64,000 nucleotides of DNA, taken from the NCBI GenBank assembly GCA_014584295.1, contig JACTNC010000039.1, positions 37,496-101,495 on the forward strand, given 5' to 3'. This DNA comes from Verrucomicrobiota bacterium. Its GTDB lineage: Bacteria; Verrucomicrobiota; Verrucomicrobiia; Opitutales; Opitutaceae. The translations under genes were made by a program, and so were the position numbers. A model generated the notes under the pieces. It saw nothing but the letters and a program-made list of their open reading frames with translations, was not told the DNA's origin and did not search any database. Shown one piece after another: positions 53,763 through 62,630 of the stretch (the stretch's first letter is position 1; each line of letters opens with the position of its first letter).

Positions 53763-53870
53763 GTGGCGGAAGGGAAGAAGAAGCAAAGTCGCCCCGCAGA
53801 GTGCAAGCGCATTTTTCTGCGCCTAGATTCCGGTGAATCAGGGCGGATCGTGCCGCCTGTCCCTGTCCAA

Positions 53871-54689
53871 TCAGAACGTTTTGGTGTAAACCGCTCCGGC
53901 GTCGTCGATGAAGAGGAGTCGATCGGCGTGCACCTCGGTGAGTCGCAGGCCATAGGTGCGTTCAACAATGTCGTTCAGCCGAAAGACGCGGTCGTTCAGG
54001 AGCACCTTGGGATCTGACGCCGAGGCGCGAATTCCGGAGACCTTGAATGTATCGACCACGGCGAGGGCCTGTGGATTTGGCGGGATACTTCGCTTGAGAT
54101 CTGCCGAGGTGATCTGAATCACCTCAATTGGTGCTGCTGCGGGGGCGGGAGCGGCCGCGACTGCCGCCGCTTGTGATGATTGGGGATCCGCTGGCGCCTG
54201 GGCGCCGGAGGCTGCGGGAAGTGCTTGCGTCGCAGAAGCCACAATCGACGGGCTGGCCGCTGCCGCGCCGGAGCTCGAAACCGGCGGAGGATTTGAAACT
54301 GCCGGTGCCGGCATTGGTGAGGGCGCGACCGCGGTAGTAGCAGTTGTCTGCGGGAGTGTTTGGGGAAGGATTACCGTGGAAACTGTTGCATCCGAGGCAG
54401 CGAGGGCACTCGAGACGCCAGCTCCGTTTGCTGCTTGATGTGACCGGCTGTTCGTCGCTGCGATCTGAGTCGAGCTTTCCTTAAAGATGTACCAGGCGCC
54501 GGCGCCCAGGGCGGCAATCAGCACAAGACAGAGTGTGCCTATTATTACCAAAGTTTGCGCAGGCATGGGCTCCTTGCGTTTCGCCACGCGTGGCGGGGGA
54601 AGGGCGCTTGAGGGAACGGGGGAGGCGGTCAGCGGTTCATGCGCACGCTGTTTTTGGGCTTTCTTGAGGGCTTCGTTGATCAGGCTCAT
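53871..54689 (-). CDS. GspB-like general secretion accessory protein
   Basis: 272 residues. MSLINEALKKAQKQR is the standard N-terminus of GspB/MSHA-type proteins. A single membrane helix (TLVIIGTLCLVLIAALGAGAWYIF, about 45-68) follows, then an Ala/Pro/Ser-rich linker (about 85-190) and a C-terminal GspB-type domain (AVVDTFKVSGIRASASDPKVLLNDRVFRLND). Members help assemble the type II secretion or pilus machinery, often with an ExeA/GspA ATPase, and that gene lies immediately upstream on the same strand (68-base gap). Confidence 0.8.
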   Translation of the reverse strand: MSLINEALKKAQKQRAHEPLTASPVPSSALPPPRVAKRKEPMPAQTLVIIGTLCLVLIAALGAGAWYIFKESSTQIAATNSRSHQAANGAGVSSALAASDATVSTVILPQTLPQTTATTAVAPSPMPAPAVSNPPPVSSSGAAAASPSIVASATQALPAASGAQAPADPQSSQAAAVAAAPAPAAAPIEVIQITSADLKRSIPPNPQALAVVDTFKVSGIRASASDPKVLLNDRVFRLNDIVERTYGLRLTEVHADRLLFIDDAGAVYTKTF

Positions 54690-54757
54690 GCGCGGGGATG
54701 ATTGGCTGGCGGAGTTCGGGAGTGTGCGATTGATGTCGGATGGACCATGCCGGGGGC

Positions 54758-55573
54758 CTAGATTGTGAGCGTTGCAACGTCCTTAACGGCACGTCGAACG
54801 TCCTTCCAAGTGACTTCGTCCGACTCTCGCAGGAAAGCGGCCAGAAGGGCCTTATCGCAGAGATTATTTACAATTCTGGGGATGCCGCGGGATGCCCGCT
54901 GCACGGCCCGGAGTGCCCAATTGGTAAAGTGGGGACGACCTTGCCCACCCGCGAGTGTCAGCCGATGATGAACGTAGTGCGTGAGGTCTCCTATGTCCAA
55001 AGGGTTGAGCTCATAGTGGATCAGGATGCGTTGCCGGAGCTGGCGCAACTCGTCGCGGGCCAGGATGGTCTTCAATTCCGGCTGCCCCATCAGGACGATT
55101 TGAAGCAGCTTTTGTTTGTCGGTCTCCAGATTTGAAAGCAGACGAACCTGCTCAAGCACTTCGAAGGAGAGATTCTGTGCTTCATCAATGATGAGCACGA
55201 TGTCGCGTCCGGCCTCGATCCGGCTCATGAGCACCCGGTTTATCTGGGCGACAAGATCGTGCTGGTTGCGCGCGAGTTTGGTTTCGCCGAGTTCCGTCAG
55301 GATTGCCTTGAGCATCTGGGTCTCGTTGACCCGTGGATTGAGGATCAGTGCGGAGTCCCAGTGGTTGGCGTCGAGTTCGTTCAGGAAGCGCCGGCAGAGG
55401 GTTGTTTTCCCGCATCCGACCTCCCCTACGAGCACGATGAAGCCCTTCTTCTGCTCCACGCCGAACTTCAGGTGTTGCAGCGCGTCGAGATGGGTGGGGC
55501 TAAGATAGAGGAATTTGGGGTCAGGGGTGATGTTGAACGGCATCTCCGTGAACCCATAAAAACTCTGGTACAT
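54758..55573 (-). CDS. ExeA/GspA-like AAA ATPase
   Basis: 271 residues. MYQSFYGFTEMPFNITPDPKFLYLSPTHLDALQHL is the family N-terminus; Walker A is VGEVGCGKTTLCRR, Walker B is VLIIDEAQNLS, and GQPELKTIL and RGIPRIVNNLCDKALLAA are the sensor/lid parts. ExeA-type proteins lack the peptidoglycan-binding C-terminal domain here, so it is the short form. With GspB it energises assembly of the secretin in the outer membrane. No other type II secretion gene lies in the window. Confidence 0.87.
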   Translation of the reverse strand: MYQSFYGFTEMPFNITPDPKFLYLSPTHLDALQHLKFGVEQKKGFIVLVGEVGCGKTTLCRRFLNELDANHWDSALILNPRVNETQMLKAILTELGETKLARNQHDLVAQINRVLMSRIEAGRDIVLIIDEAQNLSFEVLEQVRLLSNLETDKQKLLQIVLMGQPELKTILARDELRQLRQRILIHYELNPLDIGDLTHYVHHRLTLAGGQGRPHFTNWALRAVQRASRGIPRIVNNLCDKALLAAFLRESDEVTWKDVRRAVKDVATLTI

Positions 55574-55672
55574 GTGATGTGTGGTTGGATCTGCTCATCG
55601 GCAACTTGGTTACAAATCTCCTGTGAAAAAAACGTTGAGGAGAGAATTTACAGTTTTGTGCAAATCCCTTCT

Positions 55673-55969
55673 ATGTATGCCGTGGCCGTCAATGTGCGAA
55701 AACTGATCATCGGGGTATATCTCTGCCTTTTTGTCGTGGTGGGGGTAATGTCGGCGGGGTTCTTCTGGCAGACCCGGCGCGAACTCGAACAGCTGCGGGG
55801 CCAGGAGGCCCGCACTCGCAACCGACTGTCCGAGCTGCAGGTTCGCCTTTCTGAGCAGGAAAGGATTCTTCAGCGACTGCGCGAGGATCCCTCCTATGTA
55901 GAGCGCGTCATCCGTCGCAGGCTTCTCTATGCCAAGCCTGACGAAACGGTATTTCGTTTCGAAGATTGA
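55673..55969 (+). CDS. ftsB: FtsB/DivIC-family septum formation initiator
   Basis: 98 residues from the ATG at 55673. One membrane helix (KLIIGVYLCLFVVVGVMSAGFFW) is followed by a coiled coil (about 35-70, QTRRELEQLRGQEARTRNRLSELQVRLSEQERIL) and the FtsB/DivIC end block DPSYVERVIRRRLLYAKPDETVFRFED. It links FtsL/FtsQ to the divisome. It is divergent from the ExeA-like gene and 66 bases before the UDP-sugar pyrophosphorylase gene. Confidence 0.87.
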   Translation: MYAVAVNVRKLIIGVYLCLFVVVGVMSAGFFWQTRRELEQLRGQEARTRNRLSELQVRLSEQERILQRLREDPSYVERVIRRRLLYAKPDETVFRFED

Positions 55970-56035
55970 AGCTACCCAGGATTCCTGCCGGGCCGGGCGC
56001 AACCAAGTGCGCGCCGGGGCAGGCCGAAGATTTCC

Positions 56036-57457
56036 ATGCATCCCCTCATTGATTCCTTTCATCGGGCCGGTCAGGGCCAGGTTTTTGCCTTTTACGACCG
56101 CCTGTCACAGGCGGAGCAGCAGCGTCTCTTGGCGGAGGCGGGTGAGATCGACCTGTTGGAAGTCGAACGACTCAACCAGACGCTCGTTTTCGGTGGAAAC
56201 TCAGGTGCACGGGATCTCACGGGACTTTCGCCGGCGCCCTACGAGAAACTGCCGGAAAAAGGTGGCGACCTCGAGGCATGGGCGCGGGCGAAGGTCGAAG
56301 GAGAGAAGGCGCTGCGGGCCGGGCGGGTTGCAGCCTTTACCGTGGCAGGAGGGCAGGGGACACGATTGGGATTCGATGGGCCCAAGGGCACGTTCCCTGT
56401 GACTCCCGTGCGTGGCAAGACGCTGTTCCAGGTGTTTGCCGAAAAACTTCGCGCCGCAGAAATTCGCTATGGTCGGCCGCTTCACTGGTTCATCATGACC
56501 AGTCACCAGAATCACGAGGCCACCGAAGGATTTTTCAAGAAGTCACACCATTTTGGACTCAGTCCGGACCGGGTACACTTTTTCCGCCAGGGTCGGATGC
56601 CGGCCGTGTCGTTTGATGGAAAGATCATGCTGGAGTCTCGGAGTTCCGTCGCACTCTCCCCGGATGGTCATGGTGGTTCCTTGCGCGCGCTTGATCGGAG
56701 CGGTGCGATCGATCTGATGGAAAAGGCGGGAATCGATATTCTGAGCTACTTTCAGGTGGACAATCCCCTGGTGCGCTGCGTCGACCCCGCGTTCATCGGC
56801 TGGCACCTGTTGTCCGGATCCGACATGACGAGCAAGATGATCCCGAAGGCCTATCCAGAAGAAAAGGTGGGGCACTTCTGCGTATTGCGTGGAAAAACGG
56901 TCGTCGTGGAGTACTCCGATCTGCCCGTTTCGCTCCAGAAACAGCGTGATCCCGCTACCGGAGAACTGCTGTATCCCGCCGGCTCCATTGCAATCCATGT
57001 CCTGAACCGCGATTTTGTGCGGCGCATGGCGCGTGGCGTGGGCGGGGCGACGATGCCCTTTCATCGCGCTGACAAGAAGATTCCGACAGTGGATGCTGCA
57101 GGCAATCCCGTGAAGCCTGACAAGCCGAATGGCATCAAGTTCGAAATGTTCGTCTTCGATGCGCTTCCGTTCGCCAACAGGCCGCTTGTCATAGAAACGC
57201 GACGGACTGATGACTTTTCGCCTGTGAAGAATGCCGAGGGCGTGGATTCACCAAAGACATCGCGTGACGATCAGATACGGCAGGCCGTGCGCTGGCTGCG
57301 TGCAAACGGAGCGACAGTGGAAACGGATCCAACCGGCCTCCCAGCGTTTGGCATCGAGGTGTCGCCGCTATTTGGATACGACGAGGATTCCTTCAGGGAT
57401 GCCTGGGCACGTCTCGCGACGAAACCTGAGGTACGGGGGCCCCTTTACCTTGAATGA
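56036..57457 (+). CDS. UDP-sugar pyrophosphorylase (UDPGP/UAP1-type uridylyltransferase)
   Basis: 473 residues. The nucleotide loop AFTVAGGQGTRLGFDGPKGTFPVTP is the UAP1/QRI1-type signature; FIMTSHQNHEATEGFF, GLSPDRVHFFRQGRMPAV and YFQVDNPLVRCVDPAFIGWHL are further UDPGP blocks. It makes UDP-GlcNAc/UDP-GalNAc or UDP-glucose from the sugar-1-phosphate and UTP. The following phosphohexomutase could supply the sugar-1-phosphate. UAP-type preference for HexNAc-1-P is likely but not provable from sequence. Confidence 0.88.
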   Translation: MHPLIDSFHRAGQGQVFAFYDRLSQAEQQRLLAEAGEIDLLEVERLNQTLVFGGNSGARDLTGLSPAPYEKLPEKGGDLEAWARAKVEGEKALRAGRVAAFTVAGGQGTRLGFDGPKGTFPVTPVRGKTLFQVFAEKLRAAEIRYGRPLHWFIMTSHQNHEATEGFFKKSHHFGLSPDRVHFFRQGRMPAVSFDGKIMLESRSSVALSPDGHGGSLRALDRSGAIDLMEKAGIDILSYFQVDNPLVRCVDPAFIGWHLLSGSDMTSKMIPKAYPEEKVGHFCVLRGKTVVVEYSDLPVSLQKQRDPATGELLYPAGSIAIHVLNRDFVRRMARGVGGATMPFHRADKKIPTVDAAGNPVKPDKPNGIKFEMFVFDALPFANRPLVIETRRTDDFSPVKNAEGVDSPKTSRDDQIRQAVRWLRANGATVETDPTGLPAFGIEVSPLFGYDEDSFRDAWARLATKPEVRGPLYLE

Positions 57458-57546
57458 GCAAGCGCGCCCCGCCGACATGCGCCGGGAGGCACAAGGCGCA
57501 TTGCCTTCCGGGCGGCGGACAGTTTGTATGAAACCGCCCTTCAACT

Positions 57547-59508
57547 ATGAGCACTGCTGAAACCCTTTCAAATGCCGTCAAGTCGGGTCACCTTCTGCCT
57601 GCGGCTGCCGACAACATTCGTTCGTGGCAGGCGGTCAATCTGCCAGACTGGGCGCGTAGGAGCATTGATGAACTGGTCGCCGGACAGGCATGGGCGGAAC
57701 TGAACGATCGTTTTTATCGGTATCTGGAATTTGGAACCGGCGGCATGCGCGGACGCACGATGGGGGTTGTCAGCACGACTGACGAACGTGGTACTCAGAG
57801 CGAAGGCGCGTCACCCGCTCATGCCGCAGTGGGAAGCAATGTGCTCAATGACTTCACGCTGCTTCGAGCCACGATAGGGCTCTATCGGTATGTCGCGAAG
57901 CACCTTGCCGCCACCCAGCGATTCGATCGCCCGAAACTCGTGATCGCCCATGACGTGCGCCACTTCTCGCGTCACTTCTGCGAACTTGCCGCCAGTGCAT
58001 GGACGCGTCTTGGAGGAAATGCCTTCATCTTTGACGGGCCGCGTTCAACTCCGCAGTTGAGTTTCAGCGTCCGTTTTCTCAAGGCACATGCCGGGATCGT
58101 CATTACGGCGAGCCACAATCCTCCACATGACAATGGATTCAAGGCGTACTTTGAGGATGGCGCCCAGGTCGTGCCGCCGCACGACAAGGGGATTGTTGAC
58201 GAGGTGAATTCCGTGCCGCTTTCGGCCGTGGGTGAATTTCTGGACATTCAAAGGCAGGGCGTTGTTGTGCTCGATTCCAGCGTCGACCAGGCATACCTCG
58301 CAGTCGCCGCGCATGCGGCGCTTGATTCGTCGCTCTTTAAGCGCAAGCCGCTCAAGGTGGTCTTCACGAACATCCACGGCGTTGGCGGCGTATCATCGCT
58401 TCCCTTGCTGCGCAACGCGGGCATTGAGGTGACGGAGGTGCCGCAGCAGGCGGGTTTTGATCCGCGGTTTCCCACGGTGAAGTCACCCAATCCGGAGAAT
58501 GCGGAGGCGCTTACGCTTGCGGTTGCGCTGGCGAATGAGCGCAAGATCGACGTGGTGCTTGCGACGGATCCCGATTGCGATCGCATGGGGGTTGCGGTGA
58601 GAAACCGCCGCGGAGAACTCGAGTTGCTCACCGGCAACCAGATTGGCGCGCTGTTGGCCGACTATCGGATTTCCAAACTGAAGGAGCTGGGATTGCTGCC
58701 GGCGGCGGGCAGCATGCGGGCGGTGCTGATCAAGACATTCGTGACCACACCGCTGCAGGATGCCATTGCGAGGAACCACGGAATCAAGGTCATCAACACC
58801 CTGACCGGCTTCAAATGGATCGCCGCAAAGATGCGCGGCTATGAAGAGGCACTGAAGCGCGCCATCCTTGCTCGGGAAGGCATCGCGATGGACTACGACG
58901 CGACGCCATTTGAGTGGCGTGCGAAGCTGCTCCTCGAACATTCCGCGTTTCTGATTTTCGGGACCGAGGAAAGTTATGGCTACCTACCGAACGATCTGGT
59001 TCGCGACAAGGACGGCAATGCGGCGTGTCTGATGTTCTGCGAGCTGGCGGCTTCGGCGAGGGAGCGAGGCCTGACGATTCCGGAGTGCCTGGATAAGTTG
59101 TACTTGAAGAACGGCTTCTTTCTGGAGGGCGTCGTCAATCTCTACTACGAGGGCGCCACGGGTGCCGCGAAAATCAAGCGTATCCTCGAAACCTACAGGA
59201 AATCACCGCCGAAGGCATTCGGTGATGTGGCCGTCTCGAAATTCGAGGACTTTGGCCGCCAGACGATTGTTGATGCAGATGGGGACGAGATCCCCAGGCA
59301 GGATCTCTATTTTGTGACCCTCGCCAATGGCTATACATTCGCGGCCCGGGGCTCAGGCACGGAACCGAAGATGAAGTTCTACGTGTTCGGAAAGGCCGAG
59401 GTCAGAGCCGCAGGCGATCTGCCTGCGGTGAAGGCTTCTGTGAGGGCGGAACTGGATCGCATCCGTGCGCTGATCGAATCCGACGCGAAAGCTCGCGCCG
59501 AGAGCTGA
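57547..59508 (+). CDS. Phosphohexomutase (phosphoglucomutase/phosphomannomutase family)
   Basis: 653 residues, longer than the usual 450-580. The phosphoserine loop is GIVITASHNPPHDNGFKAYFEDG, the metal loop ATDPDCDRMGVAVRN, the sugar loop GTEESYGYLPNDLVRDKDG, and the phosphate loop ARGSGTEPKMKFYVFG. It interconverts hexose-6- and hexose-1-phosphates and sits after the UDP-sugar pyrophosphorylase gene, matching a pathway pair. An insert-like segment (TTDERGTQSEGASPAHAAVG) separates the GTGGMRG block from the fold core. Confidence 0.93.
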   Translation: MSTAETLSNAVKSGHLLPAAADNIRSWQAVNLPDWARRSIDELVAGQAWAELNDRFYRYLEFGTGGMRGRTMGVVSTTDERGTQSEGASPAHAAVGSNVLNDFTLLRATIGLYRYVAKHLAATQRFDRPKLVIAHDVRHFSRHFCELAASAWTRLGGNAFIFDGPRSTPQLSFSVRFLKAHAGIVITASHNPPHDNGFKAYFEDGAQVVPPHDKGIVDEVNSVPLSAVGEFLDIQRQGVVVLDSSVDQAYLAVAAHAALDSSLFKRKPLKVVFTNIHGVGGVSSLPLLRNAGIEVTEVPQQAGFDPRFPTVKSPNPENAEALTLAVALANERKIDVVLATDPDCDRMGVAVRNRRGELELLTGNQIGALLADYRISKLKELGLLPAAGSMRAVLIKTFVTTPLQDAIARNHGIKVINTLTGFKWIAAKMRGYEEALKRAILAREGIAMDYDATPFEWRAKLLLEHSAFLIFGTEESYGYLPNDLVRDKDGNAACLMFCELAASARERGLTIPECLDKLYLKNGFFLEGVVNLYYEGATGAAKIKRILETYRKSPPKAFGDVAVSKFEDFGRQTIVDADGDEIPRQDLYFVTLANGYTFAARGSGTEPKMKFYVFGKAEVRAAGDLPAVKASVRAELDRIRALIESDAKARAES

Positions 59509-59539
59509 GGGCAAGACACCAGGCGGGAGTCCTACTCAA

Positions 59540-60580
59540 GTGTCGCTGAGACTGGACTATCGTTCCTTCTCCTTTCCCTTGCTGCGGCCGATGCGCACGG
59601 CCCACGGCCTGTTCACTGCGCGAGATGGCGGGATAATCCGTGCGATCGACGAGACGGGTTCCGTGGGGTTGGGCGAGGTTTGTCCGCTGCCAGGCTTCAA
59701 TCGGGAGAATTGGAGCGATTGCGAATCAGCACTAGGGAACCTTGGCAATCATGTTTCATGGGAGGATCTAGCGCGTTTGCCGAAGGAGCTGGAATGTCTT
59801 CACGGTGCGGTGGCTGCGGCCCGGCGCATGCTGGAGCTGGGACCTGGAGAAAGCGATGGGGAAAATGGCGATCTGCCCCTGACGTCGCCAGCGTGGCCCG
59901 TGGCTTCGCTTTTGTCGGCCGGGCGGGCGGCGCTGGGTGAAGTCAATTCACGCCTCGAACTGGGCTTTCGCGTTTTCAAGTGGAAGGTTGGCGTGGCGCC
60001 CTTGGGCGACGAGCTTGCGCTGCTTGATGATATCCTCGCCCGTTTGCCTGAGGGAGCCCGGCTCAGGCTGGATGCCAATGGCGCGTGGGACCGTCGACAG
60101 GCGGAGCGTTGGCTCGAGCGATGTGCGGATCGGCCGATCGAGCATGTGGAGCAACCGGTGAATGCGGAGGGCAAGGGTTCGGCGGATCTACTCCTTGGTC
60201 TGGCGGGTGACTATCCGACTCCCCTTGCACTTGATGAGTCGTTGGTGCGCGGAAGCGACATCACGACCTGGCTTGAAATGGGGTGGCCCGGAGTCTTTGT
60301 CGTGAAGCCGTCCCTGCTCGCGGATCCTGTCACGATCCTGAGAAGGCTGGAGCGGGCAAAATCCATGGTAGTATTCTCCTCGGCTCTCGAGACTGCGATC
60401 GGCGCGCGCAATGCCCTTGGGCTGGCGTTCTCCTGGCGTGGCGAGCGGCGTGCCCTTGGATTTGGCGTCTGGCCTCTCTTTCACGAGCCCCATTTGAACG
60501 GGCCCCACGCGGCGCCTTTCATGCACCTGGCAGACCTGACTCGTCTTGATCCACACCAGACATGGACCGCGCTGAACTAG
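59540..60580 (+). CDS. menC: o-Succinylbenzoate synthase (MenC-type enolase-superfamily enzyme)
   Basis: 346 residues starting at a GTG (59540). Enolase-superfamily acid/base and metal residues are visible: RVFKWKVG-type Lys pair (FKWKVG), RLDANGAW, HVEQPV, ALDESLVRG and VVKPSLLADP. MenC makes o-succinylbenzoate for menaquinone. The next gene, MenE-like, overlaps it by 19 bases, supporting the function. A menaquinone pathway suits an organism that may respire with low-potential quinones, as the DmsC-type anchor also implies. Confidence 0.9.
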   Translation: MSLRLDYRSFSFPLLRPMRTAHGLFTARDGGIIRAIDETGSVGLGEVCPLPGFNRENWSDCESALGNLGNHVSWEDLARLPKELECLHGAVAAARRMLELGPGESDGENGDLPLTSPAWPVASLLSAGRAALGEVNSRLELGFRVFKWKVGVAPLGDELALLDDILARLPEGARLRLDANGAWDRRQAERWLERCADRPIEHVEQPVNAEGKGSADLLLGLAGDYPTPLALDESLVRGSDITTWLEMGWPGVFVVKPSLLADPVTILRRLERAKSMVVFSSALETAIGARNALGLAFSWRGERRALGFGVWPLFHEPHLNGPHAAPFMHLADLTRLDPHQTWTALN

Positions 60581-61806
60581 CCGATTGCCTTGGGGTCCGC
60601 CATGTGGAGGGGGCGTTTCGACACAGCGTGGTGTGCGAATCCGATCCGAAGCGGTTTCAATCCGCGTTTGCCTCCGGCGTGGCGGCGGGAGGAAAGGTGT
60701 TCCTTGCAGATCCGAAATGGACACCAACAGAAATGGCGGAATTCGAGCGGCTGCGGGCCGGGGCTGAAGTGGAAAATCCTGAAGCGGACGCCATGGGGGA
60801 TTTGGGTTGGCTTTACATGCCGACCGGCGGCACCGGTGGAAGGCTCAAGCTCGCACGCCACGATGAGCGGACGATCGATGCCGCAGTGCGGGGATTTACG
60901 CGACATTTTTTGGAAGAGAAGGTCTACGCATTTGGGATCCTGCCTCTTCATCATGTCAGTGGACTGATGGCCTGGCTTCGTTGTGTCCTGACACGAGGAG
61001 CCTATTCGGCTGGAGACTGGAATTCACTGCAAGTAGGAGAATTGCCCACGCCGCTTGATCATGGAGGGTACCTGTCGCTCGTCCCGACGCAGTTGCAGAA
61101 GCTGCTCGCAAGAGAGCCTGCGGTCCGTTGGCTGAAATCGTTCCGCGCGGTATTCGTCGGTGGCGGTCCCTCATGGCCCGATCTGCTGGATCGCGCGGCA
61201 CGCGTCGATGTACCGTTGGTCCTGAGCTATGGCATGACTGAAACAGCGGCGATGGTGGCCGCTCAGCAGCCTGGGGACTTTCTGGCTGGCGACCGAAGCT
61301 GCGGACGAAACCTGCCGCATGCCAGGATCAGTACCGATGCCGAGGGGGTGGTGCGGGTGGCAGGGGAGTCGGTATTTCGAGGCTATGCGGGCGGACCGAT
61401 GAGCCACACGAGACTGTTTGAAACGTTTGATGTCGGAAAAGTAGACCCGCTTGGGCACCTTTGGATCGAAGGAAGGCGCGATCAGATTATCATTACAGGC
61501 GGGGAAAAGGTGGACCCGCTCGAAGTCGAGGCTGTGCTGCGCGGAACGGGCGAATTTTCAGATGTGGTCGTGTTGGGCGTGGATGACCCGGTCTGGGGGC
61601 AGAGAGTGGTCGCCTGCTACGAGGACGCGGAACGATCTCCCGATATGAAAAAGGTACGGTCAGAGATCGAACGCACGCTTGCGCCTTATCGCCGACCCAA
61701 GAGCTACGTGCCGATCATGCCTTGGCCGCGCAGCAGCCTAGGCAAGGTGAATCGGATGGCGTTGAGGCGGGCACTTGAGGAAATCCGCTCAGCCTCAGCG
61801 GGCTGA
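60562..61806 (+). CDS. menE: o-Succinylbenzoate-CoA ligase-like AMP-binding enzyme (MenE)
   Basis: 414 residues, shorter than typical MenE (about 450-490). The P-loop is YMPTGGTGGRLKLARH, followed by the acyl-adenylate blocks LSYGMTETAAMVA, LWIEGRRDQIIITGGEKVDPLEVE and the C-terminal Lys motif SLGKVNRMALRR. It activates o-succinylbenzoate with ATP and CoA. The start is at 60562, within the menC end, giving tight translational linkage. The N-terminal fragment is reduced compared with full-length family members. Confidence 0.88.
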   Translation: MDRAELADCLGVRHVEGAFRHSVVCESDPKRFQSAFASGVAAGGKVFLADPKWTPTEMAEFERLRAGAEVENPEADAMGDLGWLYMPTGGTGGRLKLARHDERTIDAAVRGFTRHFLEEKVYAFGILPLHHVSGLMAWLRCVLTRGAYSAGDWNSLQVGELPTPLDHGGYLSLVPTQLQKLLAREPAVRWLKSFRAVFVGGGPSWPDLLDRAARVDVPLVLSYGMTETAAMVAAQQPGDFLAGDRSCGRNLPHARISTDAEGVVRVAGESVFRGYAGGPMSHTRLFETFDVGKVDPLGHLWIEGRRDQIIITGGEKVDPLEVEAVLRGTGEFSDVVVLGVDDPVWGQRVVACYEDAERSPDMKKVRSEIERTLAPYRRPKSYVPIMPWPRSSLGKVNRMALRRALEEIRSASAG

Positions 61807-61808
61807 GG
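61793..61808. terminator. Short hairpin at the menE/eda convergence
   Basis: CCTCAG and CTGAGG flank a CGGG tetraloop, straddling the menE stop. There is no T run on either side, so termination strength is doubtful; it may serve both convergent genes. Confidence 0.35.
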
Positions 61809-61819
61809 GGTCGCCGGGT

Positions 61820-62488
61820 CTATTTTGAGGCCGCCCGAACGCTCTTCACAGCGTCGCACGCGGACTTTGCATTTGCGGCTATGTCATCCCAGCGCTCCGC
61901 GGAAATGAGATCGCGTGAAGCGAGCCATGATCCCCCGAGTGCAGCGACGTGCCGGTTTTCAAGGTATGCACGCATGTTGTTCGCGTTCAGACCACCCAGC
62001 GGAATGTAGCGAAGCTTCAGATGCGCGTACGGCGCGGCGATGGAATCGAGATGGCGGAGTCCGCCCGATGTTTCCGCTGGAAAGAATTTGAGCAGACGGC
62101 AACCCTGTTCGAGCGCATTCTCAATGTCGGTAGCGGTTGCAATTCCCGGTGCAAAGGGGAGCCCTGCAGCCACAGCAGCGGCAATGACGCGCGGATTGCA
62201 GCCTGGGGCAACGGCGAAGGCTCCGCCGGCCCGCACGACATCGTCGACTTGTTTCGGTTCGATGACGGTGCCGACTCCCGCGAGCATTTCAGGCACGTCC
62301 TGCCGGATGGCTCGGATGCAGTCCAGAGCTGCGGGTGTGCGCAGCGTGAGTTCCATCGAGGCTATGCCTCCGCGAAGCAAGGCGCGTGCAACGGGCACCG
62401 CATGCTTGACCTCATCGATGACGAGAACGGCGACGACGCCGCGGGCCTGGATCGTGTTTTGGAGATCAGTGGGAAACGCGAGTTTCAT
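61820..62488 (-). CDS. eda: KDPG/KHG aldolase (2-dehydro-3-deoxy-phosphogluconate aldolase)
   Basis: 222 residues. MELTLRTPAALDCIRAIRQ, the Glu-rich GVGTVIEPKQVDDVVRAGGAFAVAP and the Schiff-base Lys in CRLLKFFPAETSGG are the class I KDPG aldolase blocks; RYIPLGGLNANNMRAYL completes the phosphate site. It splits KDPG to pyruvate and glyceraldehyde-3-phosphate in the Entner-Doudoroff or uronate pathways. Convergent with menE (13-base gap) and divergent from galK. Confidence 0.92.
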   Translation of the reverse strand: MKLAFPTDLQNTIQARGVVAVLVIDEVKHAVPVARALLRGGIASMELTLRTPAALDCIRAIRQDVPEMLAGVGTVIEPKQVDDVVRAGGAFAVAPGCNPRVIAAAVAAGLPFAPGIATATDIENALEQGCRLLKFFPAETSGGLRHLDSIAAPYAHLKLRYIPLGGLNANNMRAYLENRHVAALGGSWLASRDLISAERWDDIAANAKSACDAVKSVRAASK

Positions 62489-62630
62489 GGTCTCATCGCT
62501 GCCTGAATCGAAGCGCCGTGTCGACCACGCAGAGCGCAGAAATGCAACAATGGACGCTTACCTACACCTCCGATCTTGCTGAAACCGGTTGACGGATACC
62601 GGGTGACCCGGGCATTCCCAACTATTTGCC

